From Bacteroidota bacterium (GTDB taxonomy: Bacteria; Bacteroidota; Ignavibacteria; Ignavibacteriales; Melioribacteraceae), in contig JAKAHQ010000046.1 of NCBI GenBank assembly GCA_021814855.1, positions 1-8,493 of the forward strand: DNA of 8,493 nucleotides, in the 5' to 3' direction. Position numbers and translations under genes: made by a program. The notes under the pieces were generated by a model, which saw only the letters and a program-made list of their open reading frames with translations, ran no database searches and was not told where the DNA came from. This document shows positions 1 through 7,179 of the stretch, piece by piece (positions within the stretch are counted from its first letter, which is position 1; every line of letters begins with the position of its first letter).

Positions 1-772
<772 letters not shown>

Positions 773-792
773 TCAATACAATATTTTTTACA

Positions 793-804
793 ATCAAACT
801 TGAT
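793..804. promoter_or_regulatory. Palindrome ATCAA-N2-TTGAT upstream of katG, possible operator
   Basis: A perfect 5-2-5 palindrome lies in the AT-rich perR-katG intergenic region, 110 bp upstream of the katG start, flanked by GATAATGATGAT-like sequence reminiscent of Fur-family sites. It does not match the published Bacillus PerR box closely. No convincing katG promoter could be fixed next to it. It is a candidate only. Confidence 0.22.
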
Positions 805-859
805 AATGATGATTTACGTCTTTGCCTTACTCTTCTTCCACTGATAATTAATTTTTAGA

Positions 860-1285
860 TTAGATTTTTCTCTGCTTAAAAGTGCCGATTATCTGCAGCT
901 TAATATCTTTTATTTTGAAGTTGGGTATTTTCTTTTTCTCAAAATATTTTTCGAGCAACATGTTTAACTCGTTATCATAAAAGTCTTCGATATGTTCCGA
1001 GTCTTCGCAGTAAAGATGATGATGTTTGTCAAGTATAGCATCATATCTCATTACATCTTTCTCAGTCTTTACCTTTTTAACCAAACCTTTTTCTACAAAG
1101 GTTTCCAATGTTTTGTAAATAGTGCCGACAGCTATATTAGGATGATTTTTGACGACATATTCTTTGATATTATCGGCAGTGGGATGATTTCTTAGGCTTT
1201 TCAAAGCTTCAAGCACCGCAGTTCTTTGAGGGGTAACTTTCAAAAAACTGTTCTTTAAGTCGAGATTATGTTTTTCTTTTCTCAT
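860..1285 (-). CDS. perR: PerR-type peroxide-sensing repressor (Fur family) without the structural zinc cysteines
   Basis: Fur-family metal-dependent DNA-binding regulator of 141 residues, the normal family length. The N-terminal winged helix includes VTPQRTAVLEAL and the recognition-helix segment GTIYKTLETF (about 54-63). The C-terminal half is the dimerisation and metal-sensing domain. The regulatory iron ligands of B. subtilis PerR (H37, D85, H91, H93, D104) align at a constant offset of three to H34, D82, H88, H90 and D101. Asp rather than Glu at the last position is the usual PerR marker. The structural Zn(Cys)4 site is missing: CxxC is CEDS (C93, S96), and no cysteine occurs near the C terminus. 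The ATG at 1285 has no recognisable Shine-Dalgarno. Its position upstream of katG on the same strand supports control of peroxide defence. The Fur family is certain; PerR rather than Fur or Zur is likely. Confidence 0.9.
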   Translation of the reverse strand: MRKEKHNLDLKNSFLKVTPQRTAVLEALKSLRNHPTADNIKEYVVKNHPNIAVGTIYKTLETFVEKGLVKKVKTEKDVMRYDAILDKHHHLYCEDSEHIEDFYDNELNMLLEKYFEKKKIPNFKIKDIKLQIIGTFKQRKI

Positions 1286-1314
1286 AGATAATTGTTATTA
1301 AATAGGAATTATTC

Positions 1315-1327
1315 TTATCTAGGATAA
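1315..1327. promoter_or_regulatory. Inverted repeat TTATC-N3-GATAA upstream of perR, possible autoregulatory operator
   Basis: TTATC (1315-1319) and GATAA (1323-1327) form a perfect inverted repeat between the predicted perR promoter and its start codon, where a repressor would block transcription. The surrounding 45 bp are rich in ATTAT and GATAA half-site-like words. Autoregulation is common in PerR proteins, but this repeat differs from the 7-1-7 Bacillus consensus, so assignment to PerR is inference. Confidence 0.28.
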
Positions 1328-1332
1328 ACAAT

Positions 1333-1361
1333 TATTTATAAAATATCAAATACCCCGTCAA
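1333..1361 (-). promoter_or_regulatory. Candidate perR promoter
   Basis: On the minus strand TTGACG (1356-1361) is followed after 17 nt by TAAATA (1333-1338). TATAAA at 1335-1340 with a 15-nt spacer is an alternative. Both would place the transcription start a few tens of bases upstream of perR. The -35 match is good and the -10 is weak. Bacteroidota-type organisms often use other promoter consensus sequences, so this is tentative. Confidence 0.35.
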
Positions 1362-1365
1362 GTAA

Positions 1366-1700
1366 AATTGCAACCGCTCCGCGGCCGGAAGAACTTCTTC
1401 GGCGGAGGAAGCAAAAGTAATGGTTGCGTTGATAAACAGCTGGGGCCAGCATTTGCTGCTCGGCATAATATCGGCTGAGGTTATCGGATTATTATAACTC
1501 AATAATCGAAGTTGAGAACATGGCTGAAAAACATTTCTGGAATAAAAGAAATGTTAATCGATGGAACAATCATCGAACTGCGCATGGTAAAAGGAGATTT
1601 AGTAGGCGCAGAAGAACTTGCCTAAAACGTTGCTAACTTCGATAAAGTTTGGGCAACCTCAATGTTTGGTAAAAATATCAATCATTATTTCGGCGGCTTT
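1366..1700 (+). pseudogene. Probable decayed coding sequence (two frameshifts, one stop), family not recognised
   Basis: The region between perR and ychN has no intact gene, but plus-strand translation reads like protein when pieced together. Frame A (1366-1488) contains SAEEAKVMVALINSWGQH and then IISAEVIG. A shift near 1489 continues as YYNSIIEVENMAEK. A second shift near 1532 gives ISGIKEMLIDGTIIELRM, then VKGDLVGAEELA. An in-frame TAA at 1623 interrupts, and the frame resumes as NVANFDKVWATSMFGKNIN. Together this is about 105 residues of mixed hydrophobic and charged sequence, as in a small alpha/beta protein. No start codon with a ribosome site is visible and no family could be named. 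It could be a relic or, less likely, sequencing indels in a small real gene. The reconstruction is my reading of three frames. Confidence 0.38.
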
Positions 1701-1726
1701 TGTACCCGTATAATTTTTCGTATCAT
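1685..1726 (-). other. 13-codon ORF with a strong ribosome-binding site immediately after ychN
   Basis: Directly after the ychN stop, the minus strand carries AAGGGGG 5 nt before an ATG at 1726. The frame encodes MIRKIIRVQKPPK and stops with TAA. The site looks like the start of a third gene in the methyltransferase-ychN unit, but no longer frame follows. It may be a truncated gene start, a very short peptide or coincidence. It overlaps antisense with the end of the decayed plus-strand sequence. Confidence 0.25.
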
Positions 1727-1739
1727 AATTTCCCCCTTC

Positions 1740-2093
1740 TTAGAATGTTAAAACCTTGTCGGAATCTATTGTCCATGCAGTTAATTCCACCATAGTGCTT
1801 ATTTGCGCTCCTTCAATTAAAGGAAGATTTTTGATTCCGCGTGCATCGGCACAAGTGCCGCAAATTTTTACTTGTCCGCCTTTTAAAAGTACCGACTTCA
1901 ACATTCTTTCAATATTATAATATCCGTTGGGCGTATTTTGATTTGGCAAGGCACATGTAGCTGCATCCGCCATCAAAAAAATTCTCACCTCATTTTCCGG
2001 AAAATCTTTTTGAATCTGCATTGCAAGCCGTAAAGCGTTGTATGCCTTTTCTGTTCCGTAAGGCGCGTCGTTGATAATAAAAAGGTATTTCAT
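1740..2093 (-). CDS. ychN: YchN-type DsrE/DsrF-like sulfur-relay family protein
   Basis: Small cytoplasmic protein of the DsrE/DsrF-like superfamily. At 117 residues it matches my recollection of E. coli YchN in length and throughout its sequence, including NDAPYGTEKAYNALRLA near the start, the central FLMADAATC, CGTCADARG (C78 and C81) and the ending SDKVLTF. Family members form homo-oligomers, and relatives such as TusBCD and DsrEFH carry persulfide sulfur on a conserved cysteine. The precise role of YchN itself is not established. A sulfur-handling role through C78 or C81 is inference. The ATG at 2093 has an AGGG site 7 nt upstream. It lies 26 bp downstream of a methyltransferase gene on the same strand, so co-transcription is likely. 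The family call is strong. Confidence 0.9.
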   Translation of the reverse strand: MKYLFIINDAPYGTEKAYNALRLAMQIQKDFPENEVRIFLMADAATCALPNQNTPNGYYNIERMLKSVLLKGGQVKICGTCADARGIKNLPLIEGAQISTMVELTAWTIDSDKVLTF

Positions 2094-2119
2094 AATGTTA
2101 CCCTATGTTTTTATATTTA

Positions 2120-2689
2120 TTAATCCTTCAATCCAATTAGTCCATAATGATATGGCGGTAGTGATATTTCTTTATTAACAATTTTAAAATTTGCTTCTAT
2201 GAGCCACTCAGCGGATTGAAGCGGTGTAGGGCGAATATTCAACGACGGCCCCCGCGGAGTAATTGCCGAATGTATCCAATGAATTATTCCTACTTTACCG
2301 CCGGGTTTAAGCACCCGGTAAGCTTCGTTCAGAAGCGCGGCAGGGTTTTCGGCATGCAGTATGTTAAAGAGCATTGCGTAGTCAACCGAATTCTCGCTTA
2401 AACCGGTGCCTTCTCTTACAAAATCCATTTGAAATATTTTTATATTGGAAATATTCTCCCTCGTAATTCTTTCTTTCAAACGCCCGATCATAATGGTATC
2501 AATATCAAACGTGTATAAATTACCCCGTATAATTTTCGCTGCCGGTATTGTGAATGTGCCGTAACCGGAACCGAATTCAACTATATCGGTAATAGAACGA
2601 TCTAACTGCAATTGTGAAAAAATAAATTGAGTATCAAAAAATGATTCCCAATAAGTTTCTTCCGGCATTCCGCTTTCACGTATCTTCAC
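2120..2689 (-). CDS. Class I SAM-dependent methyltransferase, GTG start
   Basis: Soluble Rossmann-fold methyltransferase of 189 residues. Motif I is VEFGSGYGTFTIP (about 37-49), which binds S-adenosylmethionine. The acidic residue after beta 2 is in FDID (61-64). MDFVREG (88-94) precedes the motif IV region AMLFNILHAENP (105-116), and RVLKPGGKVGIIHW (125-138) is the usual post-motif strand-loop-strand. The substrate cannot be told from sequence. It resembles the broad Methyltransf_11/25-type group. The start is GTG at 2689: an in-frame TAA lies only 9 nt upstream, and the opening MKIRESGMPEE matches what I recall as the usual beginning of such proteins. The next ATG at 2668 would remove seven residues. 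No strong ribosome site is seen. It is followed closely by ychN. Confidence 0.85.
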   Translation of the reverse strand: MKIRESGMPEETYWESFFDTQFIFSQLQLDRSITDIVEFGSGYGTFTIPAAKIIRGNLYTFDIDTIMIGRLKERITRENISNIKIFQMDFVREGTGLSENSVDYAMLFNILHAENPAALLNEAYRVLKPGGKVGIIHWIHSAITPRGPSLNIRPTPLQSAEWLIEANFKIVNKEISLPPYHYGLIGLKD

Positions 2690-2840
2690 TTTTATTTACC
2701 CGTTGCTGTCAAATGATAAAGAGCTTCTTTCGGCATTGGAAAGGAATCGCAGATTTTCGATTCGGTTCGGGAATAAAAATTATCGCTCTCGTAAATTTAT
2801 CTATCCAAGAGACTTTTTCAGCGCCGGATTTCTTATGATA

Positions 2841-4214
2841 CTATTCCGAGAGTCTCAAAAGTTTGGCGCCGTGTTTGTTAATGGAAAGTGAAATCGAATT
2901 TTCAAAATTTCCTAAACCGGATTTATTCCACAGATTCCTTACTTTGTAAATTTTATTTTCCAAACCAATTTTATTCCAAGAGATTTGAACTGCGGAATTG
3001 TTTTCATCCGTCGTGTTGAAAACGCCGACGTAAACATCTTTCGAATTCGGAACGCCGGCGGTCCATACTACAATTCCGTTTTCAATGTAAGCTTCATGAT
3101 TGTTGCAGCTATTTTGATCTACTGCAAGAACCTCGTCGTTTGTGATTAACGAAAGGGTAAATTCGTCGTTATCAGAAAGGTTTCCGCCGAACATTAGAGG
3201 CGAACGGAATATTGACCATAAAGTCATCAAAGTAAGCTGCTCGTCTTTCGTAAAATTTGTTGAACGGCTGTTGCCTCTTTCGGCACGGAGACCAATTCTT
3301 CCCAGCGGAAGCATATCGGCATCCGGCCAGGAATTTGGAGTGATGAATCTATACCATTTTCTCATGTAATCGAATTGCTTGACTATGTCCTCCCACTTAT
3401 CCCAAAAGTCGTCGGAAATTCTCCATAAGTTTGCATGCTTTCTTAAAAACTCCTCTTGTTTAATACTTGCTGGTCCGGGAGACAAACTTAGAACAATCTG
3501 CGGTTTGTATTTTTTAATTGCCGAACTTAAAGCGGCTATTTCATTTAGTCGTTTTTGATCGGCAGGTTTGCCGTTGAATGCTGCCATGTCGTCCGCCTTA
3601 ATATAATCGACGCCCCAGCCGGCATATAATTCAACAATTGAATTATAATACGCCTGCCCGCCGGGAGTATCGGCTTTAACGCCGTACATATCCGTATTCC
3701 ACGGACAGTTGCTTGAGGTATCAGCAATATCTCTTGCCTTAAGATTTGTTCCTTTTATCGGCAGATTCTGTAAAACAACTTGACGCGGTATTCCCCTCAT
3801 TATATGAATGCCGAATTTAAGGCCGAGACTGTGCACGTAATCGGCAAGAGGTTTGAAACCCATTCCGTTAGCGGAAGAAGGAAATCTGTTAGATGCAGGC
3901 AGGAGTCGTCCGAATTCATCCGTTACAAGTACGGCATCTTTGCGGTAACCGTGCGCTTTAGCATTTGGTTCATACCATTGAATATCAACGATGATATACT
4001 TCCAGCCGTGCTGTAAAAGATTGTGGGCCATGTAATCGGCGTTGGCTTTTACTTCGTCCTCCGTTACAGTAGTTCCAAAACAATCCCAGCTGTTCCATCC
4101 CATAGGCGGCGTCGGCGCGGCATATTTTTCGTCAGAATTATTTTGAGCCCGGCACGGATGAAACACGGCGGCTGCAAGTAAAAACGCAAAAGAAAAAATA
4201 ATCAATGGCTTCAT
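2841..4214 (-). CDS. Secreted GH27 alpha-galactosidase
   Basis: Exported retaining glycoside hydrolase removing terminal alpha-linked galactose from oligo- or polysaccharides. Numbering below counts from a TTG two codons upstream (4220); the ATG at 4214 (third residue) is the likelier start, giving 457 residues. A signal peptide (hydrophobic core about 6-20, probable cleavage after CRA at 25) precedes the GH27 opening PTPPMGWNSWDCFG (36-49). The (beta/alpha)8 domain includes YIIVDIQWYEP. The nucleophile is Asp210 in YIKADD. By alignment with the human enzyme (D170, D231) the acid/base is Asp271 in WRISDDFWDKW. SWPDADMLPLG and SPLMFGGNL are also family hallmarks. A C-terminal beta-sandwich (about 375-459) ends the protein. 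It lies 135 bp downstream of the malic enzyme gene, a mismatch suggesting its own promoter. Exact linkage preference is unknown. Confidence 0.93.
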   Translation of the reverse strand: MKPLIIFSFAFLLAAAVFHPCRAQNNSDEKYAAPTPPMGWNSWDCFGTTVTEDEVKANADYMAHNLLQHGWKYIIVDIQWYEPNAKAHGYRKDAVLVTDEFGRLLPASNRFPSSANGMGFKPLADYVHSLGLKFGIHIMRGIPRQVVLQNLPIKGTNLKARDIADTSSNCPWNTDMYGVKADTPGGQAYYNSIVELYAGWGVDYIKADDMAAFNGKPADQKRLNEIAALSSAIKKYKPQIVLSLSPGPASIKQEEFLRKHANLWRISDDFWDKWEDIVKQFDYMRKWYRFITPNSWPDADMLPLGRIGLRAERGNSRSTNFTKDEQLTLMTLWSIFRSPLMFGGNLSDNDEFTLSLITNDEVLAVDQNSCNNHEAYIENGIVVWTAGVPNSKDVYVGVFNTTDENNSAVQISWNKIGLENKIYKVRNLWNKSGLGNFENSISLSINKHGAKLLRLSE

Positions 4215-4349
4215 AACCAATTTCCAATAGTGCTTTTCTAATTTTAAACGACATCAACCAACGTTATACCAATTGCTAATAAAATTTATTCCAACATCAA
4301 AAAATATTTTACCTGTTATCTTAGGGTCATTATCCTTCTTTACAGCATA

Positions 4350-6071
4350 TTATTCTTTTACGCCGGGTCGATAAGAATAATACTGCGGATTCCATTGGGC
4401 TTTTTTAATTAGATAGCTAAATGCTTCATCATTGATTATTCTTCCTACTCCGGATTCGCGCGCTTCAGTTGCAACAGCCAGTGCCACAGTGTAGGCAACC
4501 TGTCTTATATCATTTAAATCCGGCAGCAGCTTATTATGTTTAAGCTGGTCATCGGTAACAAGACCGCTCAATGCTTTACTTGCCTGCAGAAACATTTTAG
4601 TTGAGATTCTGCTTGCCCGGCTGATTAAAGCTCCTAATCCAACACCGGGGAATATAAACATGTTGTTGCATTGAGAAGTATAAAAAGGATTACCGTTGTA
4701 ATTCACAGGCTGAAACGGACTGCCTGCAGCAAAAATTCCTTTACCTTTTGTTGCAACGGCTACTTCTTCGGCGGTGCATTCCGATTGCGATGTAGGATTA
4801 GACAACGCGAAAATTATTGGTTTCTCATCGTTCAATGCCATCTGAGATAATATTTCGGAATTAAAAAGTCCGGTAGTTGCCGTTACTCCTATTAATACAG
4901 TCGCTTTGCTGTTTCTAACAACATCCAGCAGAGAGATAGATGACGGTTTTTCCAATTCCCAGTTGGAAATATTAGCACGAGATTGGGTGAACGGTTTTTG
5001 ATATTCGGCCAGCCCTTTGGTATCGTCCATTAATAAACCGGAAAAATCAAACGCAAATATTTTACTTCTGGCTTCTTCATCGGAAACCCCTTCGGTCTTA
5101 AGCAAGGTAAAAATATTCGACGCTATACCTGCGCCAGCCTGGCCCATACCTACAATCACAAAACGCTGATCGTTAAATCTTTGTCTCTTGATTTTCATTG
5201 CCGTGATAAGAGCGGCTGCGGTACAAGCCCCGGTTCCTTGAATGTCATCGTTGAACGAAGGGATCCTTTCACGGTATCGTTCCAGCAATTTAAACGCATT
5301 ATGCTTTGCAAAATCTTCCCACTGTAAAAGCACGTTAGGAAAATTCCGTTTGATGCCCAAAATAAATTTTTCAACAAACTCGTAATATTCTTCTCCTTCA
5401 AGACGCTTTTTTTTGTAGCCGAGATAAAGCGGATCGTTTAAAAGTCTTTCGTTGTTGGTACCTACATCTAAACATACAGGCAGGCAGCAAGCGGGATGCA
5501 ACCCTCCTGCGGCAACATAAAGATTAATCTTACCAACCGGTATTCCCATACCGTCCGATCCTAAATCGCCTAAGCCAAGAATTCTTTCTCCGTCGGTAAC
5601 TACAATAAGATAAACTTCGGGAAGCGAAACTTCCCGCAAAATTTCGTCGATGCGGCCAATGTTTTCCGGACTGACATATACGCCTCTGTATTCTCTTGTA
5701 ATATGGCTTAACATTAAACACGCCTTGCCAACCGTGGGTGTATATACTATCGGAAGCATCTCGGAAAGATTGTTGCAAAGAAGACTGTAGAATAAAGTCT
5801 CGTTGCGGTTAAGCAATGATTGAAGAAAAATATACTTCTCGATCTCATCATGCTTTCGGCTGTACATTTCATAACTTCTCATACGTTGGTCATCAAGATT
5901 GGAAATAGAGGTTCTAAGCAGTCCGTCGATGCCCAAGCTCAACCGTTCTTCCTCTGTGAAAGATGAAGCTTTATTAAGAAGCGGATCGGTTAGTAACTGC
6001 TGGCCGCGGAGATAAACTTCAAGATATTCTTCGCCGGTTAATAAATCTTTTTTAACAGTAAATGTTTTCAT
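4350..6071 (-). CDS. Malic enzyme, large type (oxidative decarboxylation of malate to pyruvate)
   Basis: Cytoplasmic enzyme converting L-malate and NAD(P)+ to pyruvate, CO2 and NAD(P)H. At 573 residues it belongs to the large malic enzymes (E. coli MaeA and eukaryotic ME1/ME2 type), not the short MaeB kind. Malate and metal-binding residues of human mitochondrial NAD-malic enzyme (Y112, R165, K183, E255, D256, D279) have counterparts: Y110 in YTPTVG, R163 in GERILGLGDLG, K181 in GKINLY, E252/D253 in QWEDF and D276 in FNDDIQGTG. The dinucleotide-binding loop is VIVGMGQAGAGIA (305-317). NAD preference is likely from the subgroup but not provable here. The ATG at 6071 follows GGAG 10 nt upstream. 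It is divergent from the thymidylate synthase gene across a 210-bp region. Confidence 0.95.
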   Translation of the reverse strand: MKTFTVKKDLLTGEEYLEVYLRGQQLLTDPLLNKASSFTEEERLSLGIDGLLRTSISNLDDQRMRSYEMYSRKHDEIEKYIFLQSLLNRNETLFYSLLCNNLSEMLPIVYTPTVGKACLMLSHITREYRGVYVSPENIGRIDEILREVSLPEVYLIVVTDGERILGLGDLGSDGMGIPVGKINLYVAAGGLHPACCLPVCLDVGTNNERLLNDPLYLGYKKKRLEGEEYYEFVEKFILGIKRNFPNVLLQWEDFAKHNAFKLLERYRERIPSFNDDIQGTGACTAAALITAMKIKRQRFNDQRFVIVGMGQAGAGIASNIFTLLKTEGVSDEEARSKIFAFDFSGLLMDDTKGLAEYQKPFTQSRANISNWELEKPSSISLLDVVRNSKATVLIGVTATTGLFNSEILSQMALNDEKPIIFALSNPTSQSECTAEEVAVATKGKGIFAAGSPFQPVNYNGNPFYTSQCNNMFIFPGVGLGALISRASRISTKMFLQASKALSGLVTDDQLKHNKLLPDLNDIRQVAYTVALAVATEARESGVGRIINDEAFSYLIKKAQWNPQYYSYRPGVKE

Positions 6072-6089
6072 AAAGACAACTCTCCAAAA

Positions 6090-6121
6090 TTTAACACCTA
6101 AAATTACCTAGAATTGTTAAA
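6090..6121. repeat. Inverted repeat TTTAACA-N18-TGTTAAA in the malic enzyme leader
   Basis: TTTAACA (6090-6096) and TGTTAAA (6115-6121) are perfect 7-bp inverted arms lying just upstream of the malic enzyme ribosome-binding site, in the region shared with the divergent plus-strand gene. It could be a dimeric repressor site or a weak 5' leader hairpin. No regulator is identified. An AT-rich repeat of this size can also occur by chance. Confidence 0.3.
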
Positions 6122-6150
6122 GCAACACAGGATAAAAATTTTTTTTGCTG

Positions 6151-6279
6151 ATGGAAGGAAGCATCTGGGCTTGGTATTTGGACGGCGGCATTCGGAAACG
6201 CTTGGCCGGTTTTATAGTAAATATTTTAGATGATAATTTTTATTTTGCATTCTTGATAATCATGAAATTTGGAGACTGA
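6151..6279 (+). CDS. Possible 42-codon ORF directly upstream of the thymidylate synthase gene
   Basis: A plus-strand ORF starting MEGSIWAWYLDGG and ending IIMKFGD stops 2 nt before the thymidylate synthase ATG; the two share the region holding that gene's ribosome site. The C-terminal half is hydrophobic (FIVNIL, FYFAFLII), so a small membrane peptide is conceivable. There is no Shine-Dalgarno before its ATG; the preceding bases are a T-run. I recognise no family. It could be a translated leader coupling to the next gene, or a chance frame in a short intergenic region. The latter is more likely. Confidence 0.2.
   Translation: MEGSIWAWYLDGGIRKRLAGFIVNILDDNFYFAFLIIMKFGD
6271..6274 (+). promoter_or_regulatory. 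Shine-Dalgarno of the thymidylate synthase gene
   Basis: GGAG lies 7 nt before the ATG at 6282 and supports that start. No promoter could be placed confidently in the 210-bp region between this gene and the divergent malic enzyme gene. Confidence 0.65.
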
Positions 6280-6281
6280 AA

Positions 6282-7172
6282 ATGATTAAAAGCATTCCCG
6301 TAATAACAGTAGCCGGTAAAACTCTTGCCGAAGCGTATGAAAAAGCGCTGATCGAACTTTATAGAGACGGGATACGATTTCAAACTCAATACGACAAACC
6401 GGGTGATCAGTTGAGTATCGATTCCACAATGAATATAACGATACTCGAACCAATGACCGATCCTATGATTCACAAAGCATTTCCCGGAGGAATTGACAAT
6501 TTGCGCGAGTACGTTATGGAACTTTCCGGCGCTAAAGATCACTGGGTAAAAAATATTAACGACCCGGACGACACACGCTGGGAATATACTTATCACGGCA
6601 GACTTGCGGCTTACGGCGCATGGAAGGAAATTCATAACGGCGAATCGAGAAGCTCGGGGTTCTTTTCAATCAACCAGGTTGAAGCGGTTATTGAGAAACT
6701 GGTCAAGCAGCCGTTTACGCGCCAAGCCCAAATGATCACGTGGATGCCGAACCTTGATATAGAATGTTTCGACCCGCCGTGTCTGCAGTCCCTGTGGTAT
6801 AGAATAATTGAGGATGAGGGGGGAACATGGTGGCTAAACTGCAATGTACGTTTCAGAAGCAATGATGCCTGGGGCGCAAGTTTTATGAACATGTTCGGCT
6901 TCATTAACTTCAACAAAAATATAATCGCCAATGAAATTTCAAAACGGACGGGTAAACAAGTCGAACTTGGAAGAATGAACTGGCAAGCCGATTCATATCA
7001 TATTTACGGCAAAGACATAGAAAATGCAAAACAGCTTTTATTCGACAGGATAGATAAAATTAGTTTCGAAGACAGAACTTTTAATTTCCACGATGATTTT
7101 ATCCAGGAGATGTACCTGGATGCTGAAAAAAATATCGAGATCAAAATTCGCGAGTATGATGAAAGTCATTAG
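6282..7172 (+). CDS. Divergent thymidylate synthase (ThyA superfamily)
   Basis: Probable folate-dependent enzyme methylating dUMP to dTMP. At 296 residues it keeps the ThyA active-site core in order: R147 in FTRQAQ (phosphate-binding arginine region), catalytic Cys167 in FDPPCLQS, RFRSND (R192, S193, D195 matching E. coli R166/S167/D169), N203 in FMNMF aligning without a gap to E. coli N177, and H240/Y242 in ADSYHIYG matching H207/Y209. Asn at the 177 position indicates dUMP; dCMP hydroxymethylases carry Asp there. Unlike bacterial ThyA it lacks the N-terminal RTGTGT loop and the usual APVAI-like C terminus, and it has W184 repeats and inserts, closer to the archaeal-type branch. It is the only clearly intact plus-strand gene. 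It converges with the downstream gene, leaving 7 bp between stops. Superfamily membership is secure; exact substrate is likely. Confidence 0.85.
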   Translation: MIKSIPVITVAGKTLAEAYEKALIELYRDGIRFQTQYDKPGDQLSIDSTMNITILEPMTDPMIHKAFPGGIDNLREYVMELSGAKDHWVKNINDPDDTRWEYTYHGRLAAYGAWKEIHNGESRSSGFFSINQVEAVIEKLVKQPFTRQAQMITWMPNLDIECFDPPCLQSLWYRIIEDEGGTWWLNCNVRFRSNDAWGASFMNMFGFINFNKNIIANEISKRTGKQVELGRMNWQADSYHIYGKDIENAKQLLFDRIDKISFEDRTFNFHDDFIQEMYLDAEKNIEIKIREYDESH

Positions 7173-7179
7173 GTAATTG

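Noticed and set aside
1388..1400. Perfect palindrome GAAGAA-C-TTCTTC
   Set aside because: It cannot form a hairpin with a one-base loop and falls within the decayed coding sequence; probably incidental codon content.
4221..4349. Promoter or terminator between malic enzyme and alpha-galactosidase
   Set aside because: AT-rich with several TTG and TATAA-like words but no convincing spacing or stem; nothing definite could be called.
5195..5778. Two minus-strand open frames of 68 and 82 codons inside the malic enzyme gene
   Set aside because: They are alternative frames of a strongly conserved gene with all catalytic residues in frame.
6240..6931. Minus-strand frames opposite the thymidylate synthase gene
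   Set aside because: Antisense shadows; the plus-strand product contains the complete ThyA active site.
7173..7179. Bidirectional terminator between the convergent thymidylate synthase and propeller genes
   Set aside because: Only 7 bp separate the stops, and no stem with a flanking T-run is visible nearby on either strand.
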